NCBI GenBank assembly: GCA_964452115.1 | Contig: CAYVKY010000040.1 | Coordinates: 1 to 15,944, forward strand | DNA: 15,944 bases | Reading direction: 5' to 3' | DNA from: CAYVKY01 sp964452115 | GTDB taxonomy: Bacteria; Bacteroidota; Ignavibacteria; Tepidaquicellales; Tepidaquicellaceae | In this document: positions 1-7,893 of the stretch, in pieces | Layout: every line of letters begins with the position of its first letter | How positions within the stretch are numbered: position 1 is the first letter of the stretch | The notes under the pieces: generated by a model | The model's database searches: none | Seen by the model: the letters and a program-made list of their open reading frames with translations, nothing else | Told to the model about the DNA's origin: nothing | Position numbers and translations under genes: made by a program

Positions 1-423
1 ACGGAGCTTCAGAATCTTCTGAAAAATATTTCGGATGAAGACGCGGACAAATCATATGCGTTCGGCAAGTGGACGATTAAAGAAATAGTAGGTCATCTTC
101 TTGATACCGAGCGTATATTTACATCAAGAGCTCTGAGAATTGCCCGCGGCGACAGGCAGCGGCTGCCGGGGTTTGAACAGGAAGACTATGTCAAAAACGC
201 AAAATTTTTTCAACGCAAACTTGACGACCTTATACAGGAACTTCTGCTCGTAAGGGCTTCTGACCTGATGCTGTTCAGAAGTTTTGATGACGTGGATTTA
301 ATGCAGCGCGGATATGTTTCCGACTATGAAGTTACCGTTAACGGAATTTTGTATATACTTGCCGGACACGAGCTCCACCACATAAACGTAATCAGAACTC
401 TATACCTTCCTTTCAAGAAATAA
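1..423 (+). CDS. DinB-family protein, 3' part (5' end outside window)
   Basis: An open frame runs from base 1 to a TAA at 421-423 with no start codon needed, so the gene enters from the left; 140 residues are visible. The pattern fits the DinB/YfiT-like four-helix bundle: W24 with GHLLDTE at 31-37 (His32 as a likely metal ligand), and near the C-terminus GHELHH at 122-127 (His123 and His127 spaced as the second and third ligands). DinB-like proteins are metal-binding, and some act as thiol-dependent S-transferases; the substrate here cannot be told. The usual length is 150-180 residues, so roughly 20-35 residues are missing upstream. It converges on the DUF1569 gene at 612-1061, which belongs to the same fold superfamily. 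Confidence 0.82.
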   Translation, partial: TELQNLLKNISDEDADKSYAFGKWTIKEIVGHLLDTERIFTSRALRIARGDRQRLPGFEQEDYVKNAKFFQRKLDDLIQELLLVRASDLMLFRSFDDVDLMQRGYVSDYEVTVNGILYILAGHELHHINVIRTLYLPFKK

Positions 424-566
424 TCAGAAAATACTTATAGGGGTTTAAGTAGTAATACTTAGAAGATAATTCAGTAATTTCAACAATTTACTTTTCAAAA
501 CGATTAAATTAGTTTTAATCAGTTTTGAAGTTGAGTTTGGTTAATTAAGAAAAATTAAAAGGAGGC

Positions 567-601
567 AAGGGAGCCGTCGCAAGCAGGCTCCCTTTCTTTT
601 T
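567..601 (+). terminator. Intrinsic terminator, probably bidirectional
   Basis: A perfect 9-bp stem (aagggagcc at 567-575 with ggctccctt at 586-594) encloses a 10-base loop and is followed by a T-rich run at 595-601. It lies between the convergent DinB-family gene and the DUF1569 gene. Read on the minus strand, the stem is followed a few bases later by a T-rich stretch (complement of about 550-560), so it may stop transcription from both sides. Confidence 0.72.
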
Positions 602-611
602 ATACCAAAAT

Positions 612-1061
612 TCATGCGCCGAACTGTCTGAGGTGATGGTCAAGATGTTTATATTGAAGCCTGTCATATTCTTCGGCTGTTAGTTTTCCGAAAAAAGGAT
701 GCGGCTCCGAACTGACAATATTTTTCCCCTGCTCAGGAAATTTTTTCAGATATGCAATCAAAGCATTTTTTTCCTCTTCAAAACTATCAGAATCCGTGAT
801 AATAAATTCTTTGGCGGTAGGAGAATTTTTTCTGAATTCGGATTTATAAATAATTTTATTTTTCAGCATCCTTCCTATAAGCTGCATAAAAAAATTTCCT
901 TTGCATTTTATTTCTCCGGTTGTCATCTTCAGTCCCACGGTACAATGTGCCAGCATCCGGCTTACGTTCATTTTCCCCCACTGAGCCTTGCTGTCCTGTG
1001 TAAGAGTGTTTATTCTCCTGATTATTTCATCTACATCCTGATTAGAAAAAAGTGTTTCCAT
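612..1061 (-). CDS. DUF1569 (DinB-like superfamily) protein
   Basis: A 149-residue soluble protein with no signal peptide. Two blocks identify the DUF1569 family: the N-terminal W28-x-KM...RMLAHC segment (28-40, with His39) and the C-terminal HPFFGKLTAEEY at 121-132 followed by LQYKHLDHHLRQFG (135-148, with His139, His142 and His143). The histidines are placed as in DinB-like metal sites, but the biochemical role of the family is unknown. The ATG at 1061 lies 12 bases after the stop of the nucleotidase gene, so the two probably share one mRNA. Length matches the family. The confident part is the family, not the function. Confidence 0.8.
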   Translation of the reverse strand: METLFSNQDVDEIIRRINTLTQDSKAQWGKMNVSRMLAHCTVGLKMTTGEIKCKGNFFMQLIGRMLKNKIIYKSEFRKNSPTAKEFIITDSDSFEEEKNALIAYLKKFPEQGKNIVSSEPHPFFGKLTAEEYDRLQYKHLDHHLRQFGA

Positions 1062-1073
1062 AATAGTTATTAT

Positions 1074-1619
1074 TTATAAAAGTTCGTGTAAAACCTCTTT
1101 CCATGTTTTCCACGTAATACGCCTTTGATTTTTTATTCCGGCATTGTATGCCTTGTCATATATCACGTGTTCCCATACGGGAAGGTTTACTCCCGTGATT
1201 TCCGGTTTGTCGTCAATAAGAATATCACCGCGTATCATAGTTTTATCCCGTGTAAGGATAAGCCGTTCAATCCATTTTTTTCCGAGATGTTCCTCAATCC
1301 ATTCATATTTTTCGGGTGCGCAGTTTTGATATCTCAATAGCGGCGCTGTGCAGATAAAAACAGTATGTCCGAGTTCTGCGATTTCTTTCACTGCTTCAAT
1401 GCCGCCGGGAACTTCGGGAAGATTTCTTATAAATCCTTTCGACGTGTTTATTTCGCGCAGTATGTCTTTGCTGCCTTCGGGCATTTCTTCGTGAAGATAA
1501 AAGCGTGTTCGCTCCTCAGGCGGTACAATGTATTTATCCGGGTATGTTTTTTTCCAGCGTTTATACACCTCGCCGTCAAAATCAGAAAGCACATCGTCCA
1601 TGTCAATAAGTACAATCAT
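1074..1619 (-). CDS. 5'(3')-deoxyribonucleotidase-like HAD phosphatase (NT5C family)
   Basis: A 181-residue cytosolic protein of the HAD superfamily, close to NT5C-type deoxyribonucleotidases that dephosphorylate deoxynucleoside monophosphates. HAD motif I is DMDDVLSDFD at 6-15 (nucleophile Asp6, acid/base Asp8). Motif II is around FICTAP with Thr91. Motif III is Lys126. Motif IV is DILIDDKPE at 132-140 (Asp136 and Asp137 for Mg2+). The small cap lies between motifs I and II, as in NT5C. It is the first gene of a two-gene unit with the DUF1569 gene. Family assignment is firm; whether the substrate is dNMP or another small phosphate ester is inferred. The ATG at 1619 gives MIVLIDMDD, the normal start for this family. 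Confidence 0.85.
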   Translation of the reverse strand: MIVLIDMDDVLSDFDGEVYKRWKKTYPDKYIVPPEERTRFYLHEEMPEGSKDILREINTSKGFIRNLPEVPGGIEAVKEIAELGHTVFICTAPLLRYQNCAPEKYEWIEEHLGKKWIERLILTRDKTMIRGDILIDDKPEITGVNLPVWEHVIYDKAYNAGIKNQRRITWKTWKEVLHELL

Positions 1620-1639
1620 AAGAAATTATTAATTAAAAT

Positions 1640-1670
1640 TAAAAATATAAATTTCCCATCTGGTAAACAA
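1640..1670 (-). promoter_or_regulatory. Possible Bacteroidota-type promoter of the nucleotidase-DUF1569 unit
   Basis: Read on the minus strand, TTG (1670-1668) is followed after 20 bases by TATTTTTA (1647-1640). This is close to the Bacteroidota -33/-7 pattern TTTG...TAnnTTTG. The -7 element would sit about 20 bases upstream of the ATG at 1619. The region is AT-rich, so a chance match is quite possible. Confidence 0.25.
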
Positions 1671-1735
1671 TGCAGAGTAAATTCGATGTACATCAGCCGG
1701 TTTTATCATAGGCCGGGAACGCCCCGCCTCTATGT

Positions 1736-1773
1736 AAAAAAAAACCTCGCAGCATAATATTTCCGCTGCGAGG
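1736..1773 (-). terminator. Intrinsic terminator of the propeller gene
   Basis: A perfect 9-bp stem (cctcgcagc at 1745-1753, gctgcgagg at 1765-1773) with an 11-base loop is followed on the minus strand by nine T residues (A run at 1736-1744). It sits 28 bases beyond the stop codon of the propeller gene, a textbook position and polarity. Confidence 0.87.
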
Positions 1774-1801
1774 CATGTATCAAAAATAATAATATTAGTA
1801 A

Positions 1802-3010
1802 TTACTTTATCAATATCATTCTTTTAGTTTCCGAAAAACTTTCGCTTTGCAATTTACAGAAATAAACACCGCTTGAATATTTTGATGCCTCCCAGCTTGT
1901 CTGATATGTGCCGGGGGTGAGAGTTTCATTTAAAAGAGTTTCGACTTCCATTCCCGCAACATTAAAAACAGAAAGTCTGACAAGCGAACTTTTGGGAATA
2001 GAAAATTTTATGTTGGTTGCAGGATTGAACGGATTCGGAAAATTTTGTTCGAGTTTATACCCCGAAGGAACTTCCGATGGAATATTCTGCAGACTAAGAA
2101 GACCCGGAAGAGCATGTATCCAGATTGACTGCCCTCCTGTTCCTGCAAAAACGTAATTATGCGCTACCAGCATTGAATAAATCCGGGGAATTGAATCAAA
2201 CCCCTGATTTTTTTCGACCCAGTTTTGTCCGCTGTTGATAGTAAGGAAAACGCCGCCATCTGTTCCGGCAAAAATATTTGTACCATTTATGCCGAAAGAA
2301 TTAACGTTAAGATTTGTCAGCCCGTTATTGACGCCCGTCCAGCTGGAACCGTTATTCTGCGAAAAAAATATTCCGCTGCCGGTTGCAGCATATAACATTG
2401 AACCGTTTAATGAAAGTGAATTTATATTCAGATTCAATAACCCGTTATTAACAGCAGTCCAGCTGTTCCCGTTATTCTGTGAGAGATAGACTCCTGCATC
2501 AGTTCCGGCAAAAATTCTTGAGCCGCTGAACACGATTGATTTGACGTTCTGATTTGTCATACCGTTGTTTAGCGCACTCCAGCTTTGACCGTTATTTTGG
2601 GACAGATAAACTCCGTCACCGGTTCCCGCATAAATCTTTGAACCGCTTAATTCAAGCGAAGAAATATCAGGATTGGTCAGTCCGTTATTAACCGCTGACC
2701 AGCTTGTTCCGTTATTTTGCGAAAGGAACACCCCGCTGTTAGTTCCGGCAAAGATATTATTTCCGCTTATGGTAATTGCTCTGACCGAGTGATTCGTTAA
2801 ACCGCTCGCAGTCCAGTTTAGACCGTTATCATTTGAAATAAACACCCCACCATCCGTTCCCGCAAGAATAATTGCCCCGCTTACATTAAAGCATAAAACG
2901 TTTCCCCCATAAGGACAATTCGTTTGAGACCACTGTCCCTCGCAAATTTCAATTTTAATAATAAAAATTAAAATTACAGTTACAGTGATTGCAAAAATTT
3001 TTGTTCTAAT
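1802..3010 (-). CDS. Secreted seven-bladed BNR/Asp-box propeller with T9SS sorting domain; noncanonical start
   Basis: The frame is open from 3046 to the stop at 1802 but holds no ATG, GTG or TTG before the GTG at 2845. That GTG lies inside the first blade and would remove the export signal. Reading from the ATT at 3010 gives a signal peptide (I/M-RTK then a hydrophobic stretch at 5-20) and QWSQTNCPYGG, the usual beginning of such proteins; I therefore place the start there (402 residues). Six repeats of about 40 residues carry AGTxxGV...SxxNGxxW, a degenerate Asp-box; the first (SNDNGLNW) matches SxDxGxxW exactly. A partial seventh (FAGTGGQS) follows. Residues 316-402 form a T9SS type A sorting domain (QNFPNPFNP, ending MILIK), so the product should be exported and surface-attached or released. 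Its ligand is unknown. If ATT is not used, the gene may be a recent start-loss pseudogene. Confidence 0.8.
   Translation of the reverse strand: MRTKIFAITVTVILIFIIKIEICEGQWSQTNCPYGGNVLCFNVSGAIILAGTDGGVFISNDNGLNWTASGLTNHSVRAITISGNNIFAGTNSGVFLSQNNGTSWSAVNNGLTNPDISSLELSGSKIYAGTGDGVYLSQNNGQSWSALNNGMTNQNVKSIVFSGSRIFAGTDAGVYLSQNNGNSWTAVNNGLLNLNINSLSLNGSMLYAATGSGIFFSQNNGSSWTGVNNGLTNLNVNSFGINGTNIFAGTDGGVFLTINSGQNWVEKNQGFDSIPRIYSMLVAHNYVFAGTGGQSIWIHALPGLLSLQNIPSEVPSGYKLEQNFPNPFNPATNIKFSIPKSSLVRLSVFNVAGMEVETLLNETLTPGTYQTSWEASKYSSGVYFCKLQSESFSETKRMILIK
2221..2880 (-). repeat. 120-bp tandem repeats encoding propeller blades
   Basis: Copies recur with a period of exactly 120 bp (anchor segments near 2221, 2341, 2461, 2581 and 2701); the copy near the 5' end of the gene is offset to 114 bp because two codons are absent. 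Each unit encodes one 40-residue blade. The copies have diverged at many positions, but the SQNNG-SW part is well kept in the DNA. Confidence 0.85.
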
Positions 3011-3229
3011 AAGTTGTGTGTTAAGATTTTTAAAAGGTGGAATAATTTAACTGTGATACAACTCTTATTAAATTATTTTTTTCTTGCAATTCAGATTAAA
3101 GTAAGATAGTAAAATATTTATATTAATAATATACTACTGAAATAAATATTTTACACCGTCCCATGCCCCCGGCAGGCAGGTTTAATCTCTGCCCGGCAAA
3201 AAGGCGATAAAAATTTTTGATGAGTGCTC

Positions 3230-3261
3230 AAAAAAAAACCGGATGCCTTGCGGCACCCGGT
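3230..3261 (-). terminator. Intrinsic terminator of the 1310-residue surface protein gene
   Basis: Arms at 3238-3247 and 3252-3261 enclose the tetraloop ttgc. The single A-C mismatch on the plus strand becomes a G-U pair on the minus strand. The stem is followed there by a run of nine T (A run at 3230-3238). Polarity is therefore clearly minus. It begins 29 bases after the stop codon at 3291. Between here and the propeller gene (about 3050-3229) I see only AT-rich sequence and a weak GC-rich hairpin near 3165-3196. Confidence 0.87.
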
Positions 3262-3290
3262 ACCAAGAAATTTTGTCTTTATACGTTATG

Positions 3291-6200
3291 TCACTTGATA
3301 AGCACCATTTTTTTCGTCATAATAAAATTATTTCCGCCTGATGAAGCGGTAATCCTGTAAAAATAAATTCCGCTTGAAAGTGATGAGGCGTTCAGCACCG
3401 CAGTATAATATCCTGCCTGCTTCGTCTCGTTCATGAGTATGAATGCTTCTCTGCCGGTTATATCATATAAAGCAATTTTTACTTTGCTGTCAAACGGCAG
3501 GTCATAGTCAATCTTCGTTGAAGGATTAAACGGATTCGGATAATTCTGGCTCAGAGAATATTTCACGGGGAGTGATACATCTACAATTCCGGATAATTCA
3601 TAGTATTCATAATTTCCGTTGTTGTCAATTTGTTTTAATCTGTAATTATATTTTCCTGAATTAAGTTTATTATCTGTGAATGTATATGTTGTAATGTTGT
3701 TAGAATTTCCTTTACCTGCAGTAAATCCCGCTTTCACCCAGATATCCGTTCCGTATGATTTCCTTTCAATTTCAAAACCCGCGTTGTTAATTTCTTTTTC
3801 CGTCTTCCATGTCAGAGTTACATCGCGTCCGTTTATGTTCGACGTGAATGAAAGCAAACTGACGGGCAGCGGTGCATCGCCGTCACCGAATGTGAATGTT
3901 GAGAAAGAATTTAATCCGGTTACATTGACGGTTTTATTTGTTGTATTCGGAACCGTAGTATATTGAAACCACGATGAAGAAGTATATTTTGCAATTCTGA
4001 GTGCGTTTTCCGAAGCAACACTTCCGAGCCTTGCCATATTATACCTGATAGTTATATCATACAAAAATCCCGAGCCGCCGTTGGCAGTAAGGTCGAAATT
4101 TTCATTTGTATAGCGGCTTCCTGAAACAGGATTCGGCGGATTAACTCCGGGTTGAAACACGGGGGTAACTGATGTTGGCAGAGTTCCGCCGTTTGCGTGC
4201 CATGTAATTTGGGCAACCGGCACTCCCGCAAAAGAAATTGTATATATGCTGCCGTCGGATATAATACCTGATTTTGTCAGTTCAGCCGATGCAGTTGACG
4301 GTGTGAATTCATAAGCACCGATATCCGCTGCTCCGTCTGAAACCGATGTGCTCCTTGGATTTCCGTTTATATCGGTAGAAACACCGCTCATAGGAAGTGC
4401 GCCTGCATTCACATTCCAGCTTTTAATATTCGACGGCGACGGCATAAGATTGGTGTTCGAAGTATATCCCGGATCGCCGTTCACCGAGAATATATCTTTT
4501 CCCGTAGCAGCAGCCCAGTCTGCCAGCGTATATGCAGCTGTAGTGTTCGAAATGCCTATAATACTTTTCCCGTTTCCGGAAAGATTTACGGGGTTCACAA
4601 AATAATTATTAAAATCTATATTTTCAAATTGTGTGCTGCCCGTCTGTGCATAAATTGCACACGTTCCGAATGCATAAGATGAATTATCTGATCCGAGATT
4701 GTTCACAATATTGTTGTTTCTGGTGTCTGCACTTGAACCGCTCGCAAGGAATATTCCCATTGACATTGCATTAAACTGAATCAGTGTGCTGCCATATAGA
4801 TTAATAGAATTAAAATAAATTTTTATTCCTGATTGCGCAGACAAGAGATAAATTGCAATCGGATTATTTTCCGGATTGGTTGTATAATCAAATCCTCTTC
4901 CGAAAATATTATATATCGCATTATTGACAACCGTAACATTTGCGGATGTCGTGCCCGTTTCAACTCTTATTGCGTGAGAACTGTATCCGTTATTGCCTGT
5001 ATATCCGAGATTGTAAATTTTATTGTTTTCAATTGCTGCATTTATCGTTCCCGTACCAACCCATATGCCATCATCAAGTTCATCACCGGAACTTTCAAAA
5101 TTTGCAACATCATTTCCGCTTATATCAACTCCGTTAAAACCATCTGCATAAATTCCGTACTGACGTATCGGAGATGCGGCAGTGTTCAGTTCATTTCCTG
5201 TTATATTCAGATTGTTCGCATTCCCCGAAACACCGCGGCAATATAGTCCGTACCACGCATTTTGAATGCTGTTATTCTGTATCGTAATGTTATTGAAATA
5301 TCCTCCGAGTGCACTGAAATTCGTAACAAGTATCGCAGCGGTTGAATTATCATTATTATTCAGAATACAGTTTTTCACAACTGCACCTGTAAGCGGAATT
5401 GTACCCGGTGAAATAATCTGAATCACCTGTGAACCCGCCGCCGTACTGTGAGAAATTGTAAGGTCTCTTGACGTTCCGTTATCGGTGACCGAGCCGTCGA
5501 AAATTATATAATCATTAACTTCTCTGATAACAGGATTTCCGGAAACGGAAGATGTGATTGAAGTATTTGCCTGCGTAGGCTTGAGAGTGACTGTGTTTAC
5601 TGCTGTCGGAGGATCCTGATCAAAATTAAAAATAATCGGGAAGGATTCACCCGTTGAGTATAAAGCATCCGCAAGCAAAAATTTTGATGCGCCCGAAACT
5701 CCCCGTGTGTTCAGTTCAAACACAGCCGAAGTAATTGTAGCAAATGTGCCGTTTGAATTCATAGGATAATCATATTCGGGATTCTCCGATTTCAACGCAT
5801 AAAGTTTCCCTTCATATTTTTTCCCGTTTTCCATCGGAGTCCACACCGTTTCATCGGTCTCTACCGTTTTCCGTTCAATTAATATCTTACCCGAGTGCTT
5901 TTTATCCGCCATCTGCACTTCAACCTCTTTCATGACTTTTTTTGCTGTTTTTTCGAAATAAATATTTTTTCCAGTGAGTTTATTGAATGCATTTAATCCC
6001 ACATAATAATTTCCGCTCAGAGGCGTATTGTTGATTAAATACTGATCCGGAGCCGACGGAGGAGTTGAACACGCGGGCGGGTCATACGAAAAACCGTGAG
6101 CACCTTTTAATTTATTTGATGTAATATTAAATGCATCATCCCGGGCAACAATGTAATAACTTATATAATCCCCGGATGCTACACCGCCTCCGAAGACAAA

Positions 6201-7223
6201 TGAATACTGTCCGCTTCCTAATGACGTTCCCTGCACACCTGTAAATGCGCCCGTATTTCTTTTCCAGTAAAGCATAGGCAAACCGCTACCCGATACCGGC
6301 ACTCCGTCTGCATCAGTGATTGCTGCCGTAAGTGTTCTGTTTCCTGTGCCGTCAGTATTGGTAAGCGGAGTAAATGATATCATGGGCGGAACTGCATTAT
6401 TGTAATATGTTGATGGTGAATAAGGGGGCTCTGAGCAGGCAGGCGGATTATGTGAAAATCCTGAAGTTCCTACATCGGGATATGCCGTCACTATATTCAG
6501 ATTGTCCTGTGCTACAATGTAATAACTTATCAGGTCGCCGTTTGAACCGCCGTCGAAAGTGAACTGATAATTATTACCGCCTGCATATACGGCTGCAGTT
6601 GAAAACCAGCCCAATGAATTTATCTGCCAGTATAAAACCGGCAGACCTGTGCCTGACGTCGGAACTCCGTCTGCGTCAGTTATCGCCACAGTTAATGTTC
6701 TCGGGCTCGTGGTTGTAACATCACCGAGCGGGGTGTATGAAATTGTCATCGGATTTGCATCAATATAGTAGCTGCTCGGAACAGCCGGCGGAGTAGAACA
6801 AGCCGGCGGGTCGTGTGTAAATCCCGAAGCTCCTCCGGACGGATAAACTCCGACATTCTGCAGATTATCCTGTGCTACTATATAATAACTTATCAAACTT
6901 CCCGATATTGCTGCTCCGAAAGTGAATGTGTAATAACCGGGACTTGAATTAACTCCCGCAACGGATGAATATGCACCATTGTTTATTTTCCAGTAAAGAA
7001 CAGGCAAACCCGTACCTGATACCGGCACTCCGTCCGGATCAGTGATATTAACAACCAAAGTTCTGTCGCCGGTAGAATTTGTGTTAGTGAATGGTGAATA
7101 TATTATAGAGGGAGGGTTGGAATCATAAAGTCTCATGGGTTTGAAAATATCTGCTGCTGCAAACTGCGATAACAGCATCACAGATATAAGAACTGACGTA
7201 AAAAAAATATTTCTTGTTTTCAT
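3291..7223 (-). CDS. Large T9SS-exported surface protein: three 121-residue repeats, beta-helix, sorting domain
   Basis: The product has 1310 residues. Residues 1-24 are a signal peptide with an AAA cleavage site before Asp25. Residues about 38-400 hold three tandem 121-residue modules (TDPDGVPVSGTGLPVLYW, ISYYIVAQDN, then a HDPPAC-TPP linker), probably beta-sandwiches. About 400-520 is a charged segment (YFEKTAKKVMKEVEV...) leading into TRGVSGASKFLLADALYSTGE. About 550-970 is rich in N-N-x-I and I-x-x-N repeats typical of a right-handed parallel beta-helix (PbH1) and closes with DIGAYEF. A fibronectin-like domain is at about 1118-1215 (LTWKTEKEINNAGFEIERK). The last 90 residues are a T9SS type A sorting domain (NYPNPFNPSTKI ... 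KKMVLIK). No catalytic residues can be assigned; adhesion, glycan binding or polysaccharide lyase-like activity are all possible. The ATG at 7223 has an A-rich leader and no Shine-Dalgarno sequence. Confidence 0.9.
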   Translation of the reverse strand: MKTRNIFFTSVLISVMLLSQFAAADIFKPMRLYDSNPPSIIYSPFTNTNSTGDRTLVVNITDPDGVPVSGTGLPVLYWKINNGAYSSVAGVNSSPGYYTFTFGAAISGSLISYYIVAQDNLQNVGVYPSGGASGFTHDPPACSTPPAVPSSYYIDANPMTISYTPLGDVTTTSPRTLTVAITDADGVPTSGTGLPVLYWQINSLGWFSTAAVYAGGNNYQFTFDGGSNGDLISYYIVAQDNLNIVTAYPDVGTSGFSHNPPACSEPPYSPSTYYNNAVPPMISFTPLTNTDGTGNRTLTAAITDADGVPVSGSGLPMLYWKRNTGAFTGVQGTSLGSGQYSFVFGGGVASGDYISYYIVARDDAFNITSNKLKGAHGFSYDPPACSTPPSAPDQYLINNTPLSGNYYVGLNAFNKLTGKNIYFEKTAKKVMKEVEVQMADKKHSGKILIERKTVETDETVWTPMENGKKYEGKLYALKSENPEYDYPMNSNGTFATITSAVFELNTRGVSGASKFLLADALYSTGESFPIIFNFDQDPPTAVNTVTLKPTQANTSITSSVSGNPVIREVNDYIIFDGSVTDNGTSRDLTISHSTAAGSQVIQIISPGTIPLTGAVVKNCILNNNDNSTAAILVTNFSALGGYFNNITIQNNSIQNAWYGLYCRGVSGNANNLNITGNELNTAASPIRQYGIYADGFNGVDISGNDVANFESSGDELDDGIWVGTGTINAAIENNKIYNLGYTGNNGYSSHAIRVETGTTSANVTVVNNAIYNIFGRGFDYTTNPENNPIAIYLLSAQSGIKIYFNSINLYGSTLIQFNAMSMGIFLASGSSADTRNNNIVNNLGSDNSSYAFGTCAIYAQTGSTQFENIDFNNYFVNPVNLSGNGKSIIGISNTTAAYTLADWAAATGKDIFSVNGDPGYTSNTNLMPSPSNIKSWNVNAGALPMSGVSTDINGNPRSTSVSDGAADIGAYEFTPSTASAELTKSGIISDGSIYTISFAGVPVAQITWHANGGTLPTSVTPVFQPGVNPPNPVSGSRYTNENFDLTANGGSGFLYDITIRYNMARLGSVASENALRIAKYTSSSWFQYTTVPNTTNKTVNVTGLNSFSTFTFGDGDAPLPVSLLSFTSNINGRDVTLTWKTEKEINNAGFEIERKSYGTDIWVKAGFTAGKGNSNNITTYTFTDNKLNSGKYNYRLKQIDNNGNYEYYELSGIVDVSLPVKYSLSQNYPNPFNPSTKIDYDLPFDSKVKIALYDITGREAFILMNETKQAGYYTAVLNASSLSSGIYFYRITASSGGNNFIMTKKMVLIK
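6024..7112 (-). repeat. Three tandem 363-bp repeats within the surface protein gene
   Basis: The ggCACTCCGTC-type anchor that encodes D-x-DGVP recurs at 7024, 6661 and 6298, exactly 363 bp apart each time (121 codons). The copies stay in register with no indels over the three units, which points to fairly recent duplication or to selection on module length. Confidence 0.85.
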
Positions 7224-7604
7224 ATATTTTGTATTAATTTTTCTTGGTTTTTAATTTTATATTACTGAAATAAAAGAACTTTTAGTTCCTGCTTAAAATT
7301 TAAGAATTAATTAATACGAAAAATATAAAGGAGGGAGAAATTCGGAATTTTTAAATAGATGTCTTGTGTGTTAATAGGTTCATTTGAAATGTGAAGAGTT
7401 TAATTGGTTAACGGATGTTTAGTTTTGTCTGCAAAAATATTCTGCAGTATGTTGAGTTTGTTTCCGTTAATCAAATTTCCTCATCACTGTCCTTAAATTT
7501 TTCATTTATTCCGGACATTCAAATCCTTACATAAATTTTAACATTACCGGTTTCAAAAAAGTTAACAAATATTTTCAGCCGCCTTAATGCTCACATTACA
7601 GACT
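7224..7604 (+). other. Intergenic region with no recognised gene
   Basis: AT-rich sequence upstream of the large surface protein gene. It should carry that gene's promoter and leader on the minus strand, but I cannot pick a convincing -33/-7 pair. A weak 6-bp hairpin (aagaac/gttcct arms near 7275-7292) lies about 50-65 bases before the ATG. I see no open frame with family signal. Confidence 0.5.
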
Positions 7605-7779
7605 GTGCAAAAACACTCATAAACCCCTCGTGCTCCCGAGTACTCGGGACTCCAGCGGCGGCACGCAAAACATTATTACAAAATAAATATCTGTTAAATA
7701 GATTATGCGTTCCTACGCTGGAGTCCCTGCGCAAAAACGCTCCCGGACCTCTCGTGCCGCTGCTCCAGTGGCGGCACGC
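7605..7779 (+). repeat. Degenerate direct and inverted repeats (noncoding)
   Basis: Two imperfect direct copies share GCAAAAAC-CTC, CTCGTGC and a CTCCAG-GGCGGCACGC end: copy 1 at about 7605-7667 and copy 2 at about 7729-7779. Copy 1 contains a perfect 14-base palindrome (cccgagtactcggg, 7635-7648). The 12 bases gggactccagcg at 7646-7657 recur as their reverse complement at 7716-7727. Copy 2 folds as an 8-bp hairpin (7753-7760 with 7771-7778). A shorter related fragment may lie near 7835-7868. It looks like eroded copies of a palindromic intergenic repeat family. Confidence 0.6.
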
Positions 7780-7893
7780 TCACCATATTTGCAGGCAATT
7801 ATTTTGTGATGATGTTTTCTTGCTTTTTGCGCAGCCTCTGGAGAGACAGGACAAAAACTCTCATAAAATATTTAATATAATTTCCTATGACTA

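Noticed and set aside
1710..1729. GC-rich hairpin downstream of the propeller gene as a second terminator
   Set aside because: The stem has a C-C mismatch and no T run on either strand.
1802..2845. GTG at 2845 as the start of the propeller protein
   Set aside because: The in-frame sequence upstream completes the first blade and adds a signal peptide; starting at 2845 would remove both while keeping a T9SS sorting domain that requires export.
3165..3196. GC-rich imperfect inverted repeat (GGCAGGCAGG / CTGCCCGGC) as an element
   Set aside because: Only a short stem with a bulge; no T run and no second copy in the window, so it may be a lone eroded repeat.
3676..7100. Plus-strand open frames opposite the surface protein, icd, parB and other genes
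   Set aside because: They are antisense shadows of well-supported genes, with no family signal and no plausible start context.
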